From Arsenicicoccus bolidensis DSM 15745 (GTDB taxonomy: Bacteria > Actinomycetota > Actinomycetes > Actinomycetales > Dermatophilaceae), in the NCBI RefSeq assembly GCF_000426385.1, contig NZ_AUFG01000032.1:1-42557 (forward strand): a stretch of DNA of 42,557 bases, written 5' to 3'. The number at the start of each line of letters is the position of its first letter. The stretch's first letter is position 1. This document shows, in pieces, positions 14,094-22,595 of this stretch. The position numbers and the translations under genes are program-made. The notes under the pieces are model-generated. The model ran no database searches, had not been told where the DNA came from, and saw only the letters and a list, made by a program, of their open reading frames with translations.

Positions 14094-15896
14094 ATGCCCG
14101 TGCCTCGAAGCGACACCGCGGGAGCCGCTGCACCCGTGGTCCCGTCCCCGCGATTCTCCGAGGACCACCTGGCCCGGCTCTATGCCCGGGTCGTGCGCGA
14201 GCACGGTGACCGCCCCGCGATGCGCGTGCTGGGCGAGCGGGGCTTCACCTGGTCGTATGCCGAGGTGGGCCGCCGCGTCGAGGCGGTCGCCCGGGCCCTG
14301 GTGTCCCACGGCGTGCAGCCCGGCGACCGGGTCGCGATCCTGGCTCCCAACGGCCCGGAGTGGTCGGTGGTCGACCTCGGTGCCCTGGCCGCGGGGGCGG
14401 TCCCGGTGCCGATCTACCCGACCTCCACCGCCGACCAGGTCGGCTACGTCCTCGAGCACAGCGGCGCGACCGCCGCGTTCGTGGGCGACGCGGACCTGCT
14501 GGGCCGGGTCACGTCGACCCCGGCCGGGGCCGACCTGCGGCTGCTCGTGGCCTTCGACGACGCCACCGGGGCGGAGCCGTGGACGCGGGTGCTCAGGCAC
14601 GGGGACGATGACGGCACCGACGACCACGCGCTGGCCGCCGAGGTGGCCCGGCGCACCGAGGCCGGCCGCGGCGAGGACCTCGCCACCATCATCTACACCT
14701 CCGGCACCACCGGCCGTCCCAAGGGCGTGGCCCTCTCGCACGCGACGATGCTGCACCAGCTGCACGCGGTGGACGCGTTCTTCGACTTCGGCCCGGACGA
14801 CTCGAGCCTGGCCTTCCTGCCCCTGTCGCACGCGCTCGAACGAGCCTGGACCTACTTCGTGCTGTCCCACGGCGCCCTCAACACCTACGTCCGCGACCCC
14901 AAGACCGTCGCCGACCAGCTGCGGGAGGCGCGCCCGTCCGCGCTCGTGGCGGTGCCCAAGCTCTACGAGACCGTCTACTCCGTCGCCCACGCCATGGCCG
15001 ACAAGAGCCCGGTGCGGCGGCGCATCTTCGACTGGGCCTTCCGCGTGGGGCGCCGCGTGGGCGAGCTGCGCCTCGCGGGCCGACCGGTCCCGGCCCACCT
15101 GCGGGCCCGGCTCCGGGTCGCGGACCGGCTCGTGCTGCACAACGTGCGCGACGCCATCGGCGGAGAGAAGTCCGTCCTCGCCGTCGGCGGCGCCCCGCTG
15201 CGGCCCGAGGTCGAGGAGTTCTTCTGGGCCGCAGGGGTTCTCGTGTGCGAGGGCTATGGCATGACCGAGACCGGTCCCCTCATGACCTTCAACTGCCCGG
15301 CCGCCGTCCGCTTCGGCACGGTCGGCCGGGTCATCCTCGACGGGGAGCTCCGGCGCGGGGACGAGGGTGAGCTCTTCTACCGCGGGCCCAACCTGATGGC
15401 GGGCTACTGGCGTGACGAGGAGGCCACGCGCGAGGTCCTCGTCGACGGCTGGCTGCGGACCGGTGACGTCGGCGAGATCGACGACGACGGCTTCGTCCGC
15501 ATCACCGACCGGCTCAAGGACCTCATCGTCACGCAGCAGGGCAAGAACATCGCCCCCGCCCCCATCGAGGCCCGCATCGCCGAGCATCCCGGGGTCGAGC
15601 ACGCCGTCGTCATCGGGGACCGCCGCGTCTGCCTCGTCGCCCTCGTCCAGCCCACGGCCGACGCGGGCGACGACGTCCTCGAGGACGTGCGGCGCCATCT
15701 CGAGACCGTCAACGCGGACCTGCCCCACCAGGAGCAGGTCCGTGGCGTCGAGCTGCTGGACGAGCCCCTGACCATGGACGCCGGGCTCCTGACCCCGACC
15801 CTCAAGGTGCGCCGCCGGGCCGTCGAGGAGAGGTTCGCCGACCAGCTCGACCGGATGTATGACGAGATCCGGCGAGCCCGCTCAGCAGGTCGCTGA
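14094..15896 (+). CDS. fadD: Long-chain fatty-acid--CoA ligase (FadD-type)
   Basis: A 600-residue enzyme that activates fatty acids to acyl-CoA through an acyl-AMP, feeding beta-oxidation or lipid synthesis. All motifs are intact: P-loop YTSGTTGRPKG (201-211), EGYGMTETGPL, the hinge region LRTGDVGEIDDDGF, RLKDLIVTQQGKNIAP, and LTPTLKVRR with the catalytic lysine. It is of the FadD15-like type (VFxEGYGMTE, KN-I-A-P). ATG 14094 has GGAG about 7 nt upstream. The gene ends 15 nt inside the convergent PTH2-domain gene. The degenerate paralogue lies just upstream, and the pair probably arose from an old duplication. Confidence 0.95.
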   Translation: MPVPRSDTAGAAAPVVPSPRFSEDHLARLYARVVREHGDRPAMRVLGERGFTWSYAEVGRRVEAVARALVSHGVQPGDRVAILAPNGPEWSVVDLGALAAGAVPVPIYPTSTADQVGYVLEHSGATAAFVGDADLLGRVTSTPAGADLRLLVAFDDATGAEPWTRVLRHGDDDGTDDHALAAEVARRTEAGRGEDLATIIYTSGTTGRPKGVALSHATMLHQLHAVDAFFDFGPDDSSLAFLPLSHALERAWTYFVLSHGALNTYVRDPKTVADQLREARPSALVAVPKLYETVYSVAHAMADKSPVRRRIFDWAFRVGRRVGELRLAGRPVPAHLRARLRVADRLVLHNVRDAIGGEKSVLAVGGAPLRPEVEEFFWAAGVLVCEGYGMTETGPLMTFNCPAAVRFGTVGRVILDGELRRGDEGELFYRGPNLMAGYWRDEEATREVLVDGWLRTGDVGEIDDDGFVRITDRLKDLIVTQQGKNIAPAPIEARIAEHPGVEHAVVIGDRRVCLVALVQPTADAGDDVLEDVRRHLETVNADLPHQEQVRGVELLDEPLTMDAGLLTPTLKVRRRAVEERFADQLDRMYDEIRRARSAGR

Positions 15897-16631
15897 CCAC
15901 CACGCCCGCACCGTCTCGGTGGGTCCGTCGAGCTCGGTGAAGCCGGCGTCGACCACGCTCACCGGCGCACCGGCGCACGCGCGCCAGCCGGCCTCGTCGG
16001 GGCGGGCCACCCGGACGCGATAGCCGTCCTCGGCCCAGGCCTGCAGCGCCGGGTCGTCAGCCGCGACCATCGCTTCGTAGGCGAGCTGTGCTCCGTGCCC
16101 GCACTGGGCGGCCGTCTTGCCGCTCGTCATCTCGACGTGCGGCGACAGGGCGACCGTCACCACGGCCCCCGCCCGCCCCTCGCGCTGCTCTGGCGTCGTG
16201 GCCGGGTAGGTCGTCCCGCTGACCTGGAGGGCATCCAGCTCAGGTGGCAGCGGACGGGTCGGCATCGGCACGTAGGCGCGGACCGCCGCCGGTCCGTCCG
16301 TCACCGTCACGCCCGGCACCACCTGCGCGCGCTCCCACCGCACCCCACGCGCACGGCGCACGAGCTTGCGGATGCGCCCGTCCCGCCAGCGCCGGACGGC
16401 CTCGGACCAGTCGCCGTCACGGGCCCTGTGGTCGGCCAGCAGGGTGACGACGGCACGCGCGGCCGTGGCGGCGACGAGGTCCTCGTCGGGGAGGTCCGCC
16501 TTGTCGTAGCGCAGCGCCACCTGCATCGCCCACGGAACGTCGGGGCCGTCGACCGGCAGGTGGCCGTCGACCGGCAGGTGGCCGTCGATCGGCTGGGAGC
16601 CGTCGATCGGCTCGCTGTCGTGCTGGGACAT
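15882..16631 (-). CDS. PTH2-domain (peptidyl-tRNA hydrolase-like) protein
   Basis: A 249-residue protein of the actinobacterial peptidyl-tRNA hydrolase type. The C-terminal half carries the PTH2 signature VTVALSPHVEMTSGKTAAQC followed by GHGAQLAYEAM. PTH2 enzymes release peptides from peptidyl-tRNA and are best known in archaea and eukaryotes. The N-terminal half (WAMQVALRYDKADLPDEDLV, then RKLVRRARGVRWE) is conserved in this family and may be a diverged second domain. The first 30 residues contain a four-fold six-residue repeat (PIDGSQ, PIDGHL, PVDGHL, PVDGPD). ATG 16631 has AGAGG 5 nt upstream. The 3' end overlaps the end of convergent fadD by 15 bp. Confidence 0.85.
   Translation of the reverse strand: MSQHDSEPIDGSQPIDGHLPVDGHLPVDGPDVPWAMQVALRYDKADLPDEDLVAATAARAVVTLLADHRARDGDWSEAVRRWRDGRIRKLVRRARGVRWERAQVVPGVTVTDGPAAVRAYVPMPTRPLPPELDALQVSGTTYPATTPEQREGRAGAVVTVALSPHVEMTSGKTAAQCGHGAQLAYEAMVAADDPALQAWAEDGYRVRVARPDEAGWRACAGAPVSVVDAGFTELDGPTETVRAWWSATC
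16546..16617. repeat. Four 18-bp tandem repeats in the PTH2 gene
   Basis: Units start at 16546, 16564, 16582 and 16600. The first two are identical; the last two differ by a few bases, and the fourth diverges at its end. The 18-bp period keeps the reading frame, so unit number can change without disrupting the protein. Confidence 0.85.
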
Positions 16632-16662
16632 CGGGTCCTCTCCGCAGGATGGGACCCTCAGG

Positions 16663-17499
16663 CTAGTGCGCTCGAGGACCCCGTCCGGGCCGCGCGGGGC
16701 CGTGGCCCACCCTCCGGCCGGGCCTGACCGGGCTCGTCTGCGGCGTCGACCTCGCAGCCTGCGGCGAGGACCTGCGCGCCGGCGGCGTGGTGGCCGCGTC
16801 GCGACGCCCCTGAGCGGCGCGACGAGCTCCGCCCGGAGTGGCGCTGTGGCCCCTATGGCCCTTGTGCGCGTCCACCCGGGCGTGGTTCTTGGCAGCAGAG
16901 GAGCGCCCCTGGCCGCCGGACGACGTCGACGGGGCGGGCGCCGTCCGCCGGCTCGCCGGACGCGGCGGGTCCTCGCCCGACCGGGCGCTCGGCGCGCTCC
17001 CTGCAGCAGGACCGGCGGGTCTGTTCGTCGCCGCGGGGGCGACGCCGGCTCCAGGGGCTCGTCGCACCGCCTGCGCACCCGGCTCGGCGGACGCCTCCGC
17101 GGTGCTCGGGGCGGGGGTGTTCGGGGCAGAGGTGGTCGGCGCGACACCGCCGACGGGCGGCAGGGACCGTGGGGCCGCGGCGGTGGCGCCAGGGGCCGGC
17201 CGCGTGGCGCGGACGTGCAGGTGGCTGGACAGGTCGGGACGGCTGGCCGGCACGAGGCCCTGCAGGTCGACGCCGGGGCGGGAGGCGATGCCCGCCAGCG
17301 CCGCGGTCAGGACGACGGCGATCAGCAGCACCACTCCCCCGGCGACGACAGATCGGGCGGTGCTGCCCTGCTCGGGATCGATCTCGGCCTCGGAGTACAC
17401 CGCGCCGCGGTGCAGCGGGAGCTCCGTGTCGGAGACGGTGCCGCCGGACCGAGACTCGTGGTCTGCGGGGCCATCGGCCCACCACGGCTGCTCGATCAT
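16663..17499 (-). CDS. Single-pass membrane protein with long Pro/Ala/Arg-rich tail
   Basis: A protein of about 278 residues that I do not recognise. After an acidic cytosolic N-terminus (MIEQPWWADGPADHESRSGG and onward to EIDPEQGST) there is one transmembrane helix (VVAGGVVLLIAVVLTAALAG). About 185 residues of low-complexity Pro, Ala, Ser, Thr and Arg follow, ending in a very basic segment. The tail probably lies outside the membrane and may span the cell wall. ATG 17499 has GAGAGG 5 nt upstream; an in-frame ATG at 17547 is an alternative start. The overall frame is well supported, but the low-complexity end could tolerate frame errors. Confidence 0.65.
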   Translation of the reverse strand: MIEQPWWADGPADHESRSGGTVSDTELPLHRGAVYSEAEIDPEQGSTARSVVAGGVVLLIAVVLTAALAGIASRPGVDLQGLVPASRPDLSSHLHVRATRPAPGATAAAPRSLPPVGGVAPTTSAPNTPAPSTAEASAEPGAQAVRRAPGAGVAPAATNRPAGPAAGSAPSARSGEDPPRPASRRTAPAPSTSSGGQGRSSAAKNHARVDAHKGHRGHSATPGGARRAAQGRRDAATTPPARRSSPQAARSTPQTSPVRPGRRVGHGPARPGRGPRAH

Positions 17500-17688
17500 G
17501 ACTTCCTCTCGACGGAGGTGCGACGCGGGGCTGGCGTCGAGTGACATCGCTGTCCCTATCCTCCACCGAGCGTGCGCACTCGTGGCCGAGTGGATGATCG
17601 TTCACCCGGATGACCCCCGCCAAGGTGGGACATTACCGGACAGTACGGACGGCCGCCAGGGTTTGTTGAAGAGAGAACGAGGGACTTC

Positions 17689-18168
17689 TCAGGCGACGCG
17701 GCGACGTGGCCGCAGCACGGCCCGCACGGCAGCACCCACGACCCGGTCGTCGTCCTCGAGGCCGCCCGGCAGGTGGTCAGGCACGCCGTCGTCCACCTCG
17801 GCGAGATAGGCCATGGCGGTCGCGAGCACGACCCGCTCCTCATGCCCGAGGTGCTGCCACCCGGCCATCAGCGCCATCAGGTCGTTGGCCAGCTCGCGGA
17901 GGCGGTCCGCGCTGCCGGGCATGGCGCAGACGTGCCGTTCCAGACGGCGCGAGAGGTCGATCATCGCGGCGTCGTCCACCGCGGCGACGAGTCGCTCCAG
18001 GTCGCCCCACAGGTCGGTCAGCTCGTCGCGGAAGCTCTCGAGGGCCGAGGTCGTGAGGGTCGTTCCCGACTCCCCCCTCGCTCCAGCACGGCCGTCCCCC
18101 GCCGTGGTGCTCTCGGTGGTGTGGCGGGTCGTCGTGCCCGCGCCGTGGGTGCCCTCGGTGGTCCTCAC
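17689..18168 (-). CDS. DUF1232 (YkvA)-like small protein
   Basis: A 159-residue protein. The C-terminal part LATAMAYLAEVDDGVPDHLPGG followed by LEDDDRVVGAAVRAVL matches the pattern of DUF1232/YkvA proteins (ALxYLxxPxDxIPD, then DDxxVxxxAxR). The first 40 residues are Thr/Gly-rich and probably disordered; residues 45-110 are helical. Function is unknown. The GTG start at 18168 is preceded by a TAGGGT -10 box after 7 nt, indicating a leaderless mRNA. It is followed by the single-pass membrane gene after 189 bp. Confidence 0.7.
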   Translation of the reverse strand: MRTTEGTHGAGTTTRHTTESTTAGDGRAGARGESGTTLTTSALESFRDELTDLWGDLERLVAAVDDAAMIDLSRRLERHVCAMPGSADRLRELANDLMALMAGWQHLGHEERVVLATAMAYLAEVDDGVPDHLPGGLEDDDRVVGAAVRAVLRPRRRVA

Positions 18169-18181
18169 GCCATCGACCCTA
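18168..18181 (-). promoter_or_regulatory. Leaderless promoter of the DUF1232-like gene
   Basis: On the minus strand TAGGGT (18181-18176) is followed by 7 nt and GTG 18168. There is no Shine-Dalgarno sequence in between. Confidence 0.5.
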
Positions 18182-18237
18182 GGCCGGGTCCCTGGAGGTC
18201 TGCTGGAGATTCACCAAGAAAGGAGGGGCCTGGTCGG

Positions 18238-19728
18238 TCACCCGCAGTGGAGGTGCTCCTGCACCAGCGCGGCGAGGCCGTCGGCGTCGCCGTAGAGACG
18301 CTCGGAGAGGTCGTCGTCCTGGTAGGACCGCAGCATCGTCGCCTGGGCGTCGACCAGCCCGGGCGGGAACACCCCGCCCTCCTCGTAGTGCTCACGGTCC
18401 GCCAGCAATGCCTCCGCCGAGCGGGCGCAGGACGAGGGCAGCTGGGCGAGTCCCTCGACGCGAGAGGCGTCCTCGCGCACGTAGCACCGCCGCGCGTGCT
18501 CGAGGGAGTCCTGCCCCAGCAGTCCCGTCCGCGCCGCCACCGCGAGCCCCGCCAGCAGGAGGTGGACGTGCGCGGACCCGTCCGGGGACCGCACCTCGAC
18601 GGTCTGACCGGACGTGCCGTCCACGTGCTGCGCGGGCTCGAGCGGGTTCGCGTCGCGCAGCATCCGATCGCCGACGCCGGCCCACCCGAGCGGCACCCGG
18701 ACGAGCGCCGACCGGTTGCGGTCGCCCCAGCAGATCGACGTCGGCGCCTCCTGGTGCGGGACCAGCCGCAGGTATGACGTCGGCACCGTGTTGCCGAACG
18801 CCGTCAACGACGCCGCCAGCCGCAGGTAGCCCGCGATGACGCGGCGAGCGTCGTCGGTCAGGCCCTCGGCGTCGGCGAAGACGGCCCGGCCGCCACGGGT
18901 CAGGCGGGTGTGGACGTGCATGCCGGAACCGGCCTGCCCCACGATGATCTTGGGCGCGAAACTGACCTGCAGGCCGTGGCGGTAGGCCACCTCGCGCAGC
19001 ACCCACTTGGCGAGGACCAGCTGGTCGGCGGCCTCCTCGATCGGCACGGGCAGCAGCTCGATCTCGTGCTGCACCATCTCCTGCCCGTCGTGGACGATGT
19101 TGCCGACCTCGGCGTGGCCGTACTTGACCTGCACCCCCATGCGCACGAGGTGCGCCATCGTCTCGCGTCGGACGTGACCCCACTTGGAGTAGGGGTGCGC
19201 CTCGTGGTAGCCGCGCTGCTCGACGATGGGGTAGATCGAGTCCACCTCGCTGAACAGGTAGTACTCCAGCTCGCCGAGGGCCTCGAGACGGCACCCGGTG
19301 GTGGCCTCGAGGTGGGCCTGTGCCTTGCGCAGGACCTGCTCGGGGGCCGACGCCAGGGGCTCGCCGTCGGCGTCGTAGAAGGAGCACATGAGGTCGAGCG
19401 TCGGCTCCTCGGCGAAGGGGTTGACGAACGCCGTGCGGTACCGCGGGACGACATACAGGTCGCTGGCGGCGGCGCCCACGAACGGGAACAGGCTGGACCC
19501 GTCCACCCGCTCCCCGAGGGTGAGGATCCGGTCGAGGTGCTCGAGCGAGCCGATCGCGAAGTTGAGCTTCTTGAGACGCCCGTCGCCCGCGACGTAGCGC
19601 AGGTCGAGCATCGTGATGCCCTGCTCCTGCACGAAGCGGACGATGTCGGCCTTGGTGAAGCTCGCGGCGGGCTTGCCGAGGGCGCGGACCAGGGTGTGCG
19701 GCGTCAGGGAACGGTCGATGTCGAGCAT
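18238..19728 (-). CDS. Glutamine synthetase family protein
   Basis: A 496-residue member of the glutamine synthetase superfamily, which ligates ammonia or an amine to glutamate using ATP. The catalytic core is preserved: GELEYYLFSE (metal-binding Glu), YGHAEVGNIVHDGQEMVQHE, PKIIVGQAGSGMHVH (metal-binding His), TSYLRLVPHQEAPTSICWG with DRNRSALVRVP, and TVEVRSPDGSAHVHLLLAGL. The divergence from housekeeping GlnA, especially the N-terminus LRYVAGDGRLKKLNF, leaves open a non-canonical substrate such as an amine. ATG 19728 has AGGAG 6 nt upstream. It is encoded downstream of the peptide-type ABC operon, separated by a strong hairpin. Confidence 0.88.
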   Translation of the reverse strand: MLDIDRSLTPHTLVRALGKPAASFTKADIVRFVQEQGITMLDLRYVAGDGRLKKLNFAIGSLEHLDRILTLGERVDGSSLFPFVGAAASDLYVVPRYRTAFVNPFAEEPTLDLMCSFYDADGEPLASAPEQVLRKAQAHLEATTGCRLEALGELEYYLFSEVDSIYPIVEQRGYHEAHPYSKWGHVRRETMAHLVRMGVQVKYGHAEVGNIVHDGQEMVQHEIELLPVPIEEAADQLVLAKWVLREVAYRHGLQVSFAPKIIVGQAGSGMHVHTRLTRGGRAVFADAEGLTDDARRVIAGYLRLAASLTAFGNTVPTSYLRLVPHQEAPTSICWGDRNRSALVRVPLGWAGVGDRMLRDANPLEPAQHVDGTSGQTVEVRSPDGSAHVHLLLAGLAVAARTGLLGQDSLEHARRCYVREDASRVEGLAQLPSSCARSAEALLADREHYEEGGVFPPGLVDAQATMLRSYQDDDLSERLYGDADGLAALVQEHLHCG

Positions 19729-19848
19729 GTCGGCTCCTGGGGGCGGTCGCCGGGGTGTGGCGACCCGAGGTGGTGTGGCACGTCGTCGTGCGACCCCTCC
19801 ATCGTGCCCACCGCACACCGGCGCCCGTCGTCCGGGGTGGGCCTACCC
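19729..19848 (-). promoter_or_regulatory. Upstream region of the glutamine-synthetase-family gene
   Basis: This 120-bp stretch contains an inverted repeat GCACG-N4-CGTGC at 19778-19791 and a direct repeat GGTGTGGC at 19754-19761 and 19772-19779. Either could be a regulator site. No clear -35/-10 pair is visible, so the assignment is tentative. Confidence 0.3.
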
Positions 19849-19899
19849 GAGGTAGTCACGTCGGCCGGGGTTGGCAGGCCAGGTCGATGTGACTACCTC
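19849..19899. terminator. Long hairpin at the 3' end of the ABC operon
   Basis: GAGGTAGTCACGTCG (19849-19863) and CGATGTGACTACCTC (19885-19899) pair over 15 positions with one G:T wobble or mismatch. A 21-nt loop between them contains a further GGCC/GGCC pair. It begins inside the stop codon of the last ABC gene and precedes the glutamine-synthetase-family gene. No U-tract follows. It may be a terminator, a processing signal, or a palindromic operator for the next gene. Confidence 0.55.
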
Positions 19900-20740
19900 A
19901 GGCAGGTCTGCCGGCGGCGAGGTCCGCGGCGGTCACGCCGGCGAGGGCGCGGCGCACCGACGGCACGGCCGCGACGAGGCGCTGGGTGTAGGCGTGCTGC
20001 GGGTCGTCGTAGACCTGCGCCGTCGGCCCGCTCTCGACGACCTGCCCCTCGTGCATCACCGCGACCCGGTCGCACACGTGCCGCACCACGGACAGGTCGT
20101 GCGACACGAACACCAGGGTCAGCGACAGCTCGCGGACCAGGTCGTCGATGACCCCCAGCACCTGCGCGCGCACCGAGACGTCGAGCGCCGAGACCGGCTC
20201 GTCGGCCAGCAGGATCCCGGGCGACGGCGCGAGCGCCCGCGCGATCGCGATGCGCTGCCGCTGCCCTCCCGAGAACTGGTGGGGATAGCGCCGCGCGGCG
20301 TCGGGCGAGAGCCCCACCGACGACAGCAGCTCGCCGACCCGCGCGTCGACGTCGACCGTCCGCGCGAGCCCCAGCGCGTGCAGCGGCTCGGCCACGATGG
20401 TCCCGACCCGGTGGCGCGGGTCGAGCGAGCTCATCGGGTCCTGGAAGACCACCTGCAGGCGGTGCCGCAGCCACGCCAGCTCACGGTCGGACGCCCGCGT
20501 GACGTCCCGCCCGTCGACGGCCACGGTGCCGCTCGTGGCCCGGTCGAGCCCGGCGACGATGCGCAGCAGGGTCGACTTGCCCGATCCGGACTCCCCCACG
20601 ACGCCGAGCTTCTCGCCCGGCGCGACCTCCAGGCTCACGCCGCGCAGCGCCCGGATGACGGGGGCGGGCTCGAGCAGCCGGCGACGCGGCCGGGGGTAGT
20701 CCCGCGTGACGTCGTGCACCGCGATGGCCGGGGTCGTCAT
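19898..20740 (-). CDS. Peptide/nickel-type ABC transporter ATPase (DppF-like)
   Basis: A 280-residue cytosolic ATPase and last gene of the five-gene importer operon. Walker A is GESGSGKST, the Q-loop VVFQDPMSSLDP, the signature FSGGQRQRIAIARAL, Walker B ILLADEPVSALDVSV, and the switch His lies in FVSHDLSVVRHV. QDPxxSLDP and the short C-terminal PxHxYTxxL element mark the OppF/DppF type. It pairs with the DppD-like subunit to power the two permeases. ATG 20740 overlaps the upstream TGA as ATGA, so translation is coupled. Confidence 0.93.
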   Translation of the reverse strand: MTTPAIAVHDVTRDYPRPRRRLLEPAPVIRALRGVSLEVAPGEKLGVVGESGSGKSTLLRIVAGLDRATSGTVAVDGRDVTRASDRELAWLRHRLQVVFQDPMSSLDPRHRVGTIVAEPLHALGLARTVDVDARVGELLSSVGLSPDAARRYPHQFSGGQRQRIAIARALAPSPGILLADEPVSALDVSVRAQVLGVIDDLVRELSLTLVFVSHDLSVVRHVCDRVAVMHEGQVVESGPTAQVYDDPQHAYTQRLVAAVPSVRRALAGVTAADLAAGRPA

Positions 20741-21723
20741 ACGAACATCTCCGTCTGCGCGGGGTGGTGGCAGGCGAAGCCCCGCTCCCCCAGCGGGCCG
20801 GGCTCGGTCGTCCACGGCGGCGTGACCCGGCACGCGTCCGTGGCCTTCCAGCAGCGGGTGCGGAACACGCAGCCCTCGGGGAGCTCTCCGGCGGGCGGCA
20901 CGGACCCGGCGATGGTCCGCAGCCGCCCGGTGGCGGGATCGACCGCGAGGTCGGACGCCGCGAGCAGGCCCTGGGTGTAGCGGTGACGCGGGTGCCGGAA
21001 CACCTGCTCGACGGGGCCGGCCTCGACGATGCGACCGCCGTACATCACGGCGACGGACTCGCACACGGTCGCGACGACGGCCAGGTCGTGGGTGATGAAC
21101 AGCAGCGCCGCATCACGGGACTCGACGCCGCGCACGACGAGGTCGAGCACCTCCGCCTGCACCGTCACGTCGAGCGCGGTCGTGGGCTCGTCGCAGATGA
21201 GCAGGGCGGGGTCGTTGGCCAGGGCGATGGCGAGGACCACCCGCTGGCGCTGGCCGCCGGACAGCTGGTGGGGATAGGCCCGGGCGAGGTCCGCGGGATC
21301 AGGCAGCCGGACGGCCTCGAGCAGCTCGGCGGCCCGGGCCCGGGCCGCCGCCCGCGACGGCTGGGTCCCGTGGATGGTCATGGCCTCGGCCACCTGGTCG
21401 CCGACGCGCATCGTGGGGTTGAGGGCGGTGAGCGGCTCCTGGAAGACCATGGCGACGTCCCGGCCCCGGACCGCCGACAGCTCCTCCTCGGACGCGCCCA
21501 CGACGTCGTGCCGCACGCCCGCGAGCCGGATCGACCCGCTCGCCCGCAGGGTGCGGGGCAGCAGGCCCATGATGGCCAGCGAGGTGATCGACTTGCCGGA
21601 GCCCGACTCCCCGATCAGCCCCACCCGCTCCCCCGGTGCGATCGTCAGCGACACGTCCTCGAGCAGGCGGGTGTCCCCCGCGTCGATGGTGAGCCCGCTG
21701 ATCTCGAGCACGTTGCCGCTCAT
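20737..21723 (-). CDS. Peptide/nickel-type ABC transporter ATPase (DppD-like)
   Basis: A 328-residue ATPase. It shows Walker [21 protein letters not shown]-loop [17 protein letters not shown], signature [15 protein letters not shown], Walker [16 protein letters not shown], and the C-terminal oligopeptide-transporter extension with Cys residues ([17 protein letters not shown], then FACHHP). In OppD/DppD proteins that region can bind an iron-sulfur cluster, and four Cys are present here. It partners the downstream DppF-like ATPase. ATG 21723 overlaps the upstream permease TGA as ATGA. Confidence 0.93.
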   Translation of the reverse strand: MSGNVLEISGLTIDAGDTRLLEDVSLTIAPGERVGLIGESGSGKSITSLAIMGLLPRTLRASGSIRLAGVRHDVVGASEEELSAVRGRDVAMVFQEPLTALNPTMRVGDQVAEAMTIHGTQPSRAAARARAAELLEAVRLPDPADLARAYPHQLSGGQRQRVVLAIALANDPALLICDEPTTALDVTVQAEVLDLVVRGVESRDAALLFITHDLAVVATVCESVAVMYGGRIVEAGPVEQVFRHPRHRYTQGLLAASDLAVDPATGRLRTIAGSVPPAGELPEGCVFRTRCWKATDACRVTPPWTTEPGPLGERGFACHHPAQTEMFV

Positions 21724-22595
21724 CGGCGGTCCTCCAGCGTGGGGTCGAGCAGGTCGCGCAGGCCGTCGCCCAGCAGGTTGAAGCCGAGGACCGCGAGGGC
21801 GATGGCGAGCCCGGGGATCCAGGCCAGGCGCGGCGTCTGCCACAAGGTGGCCTGGCTGTCGTAGAGCATGCGCCCCCAGCTCGGCACGTCGGGCGGCGTC
21901 CCGACCCCGAGGTAGGACAGGCCGGCCTCGGCGAGGATCGCCATGCCGAAGGCCACGGACGACTGCACGATGACGAGGTTGGCGACGCCGGGCAGCACGT
22001 GGTGCACCGCGATCCCGAGGGGGGTGCGGCCGGCGGACCGGGCGGCCATGACGTACTCGCGCTGCATGATCGACAGCACGCCCGAGCGCGTCACCCGCGC
22101 GAAGGTGGGGATCGACGCGATGCCGATCGCGACCATCGCCACCGTGGTCGAGCCGCCGCGCACGGCCGCCAGCATGATCGCCAGCAGGAGCGCGGGGAAC
22201 GCCAGCAGCAGGTCGTTGGCCCGCATCACCAGCCGGCCCACCAGGCCGCCGCGCATGCCCGCGAGCACGCCGAGCGGCACCCCCACGACGGCGGCCAGCC
22301 CGACCGCGACGATGCCCACCAGCAGGGTGGTGCGTGCGCCCACCATCAGCCGCGACAGCTCGTCCTGGCCCAGCCGGTCGGTGCCGAGCGGATAGCCGGC
22401 CATCGGGCCGCGCAGCGCCACGGACCCGTCGGTGAGGCCGGGCGGGTGCGGGGTCCAGACGAAGCTGACCAGCGCCGTCACGACGACCAGCCCGACCAGG
22501 ACGGTGCCGACGACCAGCGACGCGTCGACCCGACGACCACCACGGGCACCGTGGGCACGGTGGGCGGCGGGGGATGCTGGGGGCCCGCTGCTCAT
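21720..22595 (-). CDS. Peptide/nickel-type ABC transporter permease (DppC-like)
   Basis: A 291-residue inner-membrane permease. The first transmembrane helix is LVVGTVLVGLVVVTALVSFVW, followed by the family element GYPLGTDRLGQDELSRLMVGAR. The EAA loop that contacts the ATPases is EYVMAARSAGRTPLGIAVHHVLP. The C-terminus LGFNLLGDGLRDLLDP is diagnostic of DppC/OppC. ATG 22595 overlaps the TGA of the upstream permease gene. It forms the channel with the DppB-like subunit. Confidence 0.93.
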   Translation of the reverse strand: MSSGPPASPAAHRAHGARGGRRVDASLVVGTVLVGLVVVTALVSFVWTPHPPGLTDGSVALRGPMAGYPLGTDRLGQDELSRLMVGARTTLLVGIVAVGLAAVVGVPLGVLAGMRGGLVGRLVMRANDLLLAFPALLLAIMLAAVRGGSTTVAMVAIGIASIPTFARVTRSGVLSIMQREYVMAARSAGRTPLGIAVHHVLPGVANLVIVQSSVAFGMAILAEAGLSYLGVGTPPDVPSWGRMLYDSQATLWQTPRLAWIPGLAIALAVLGFNLLGDGLRDLLDPTLEDRR

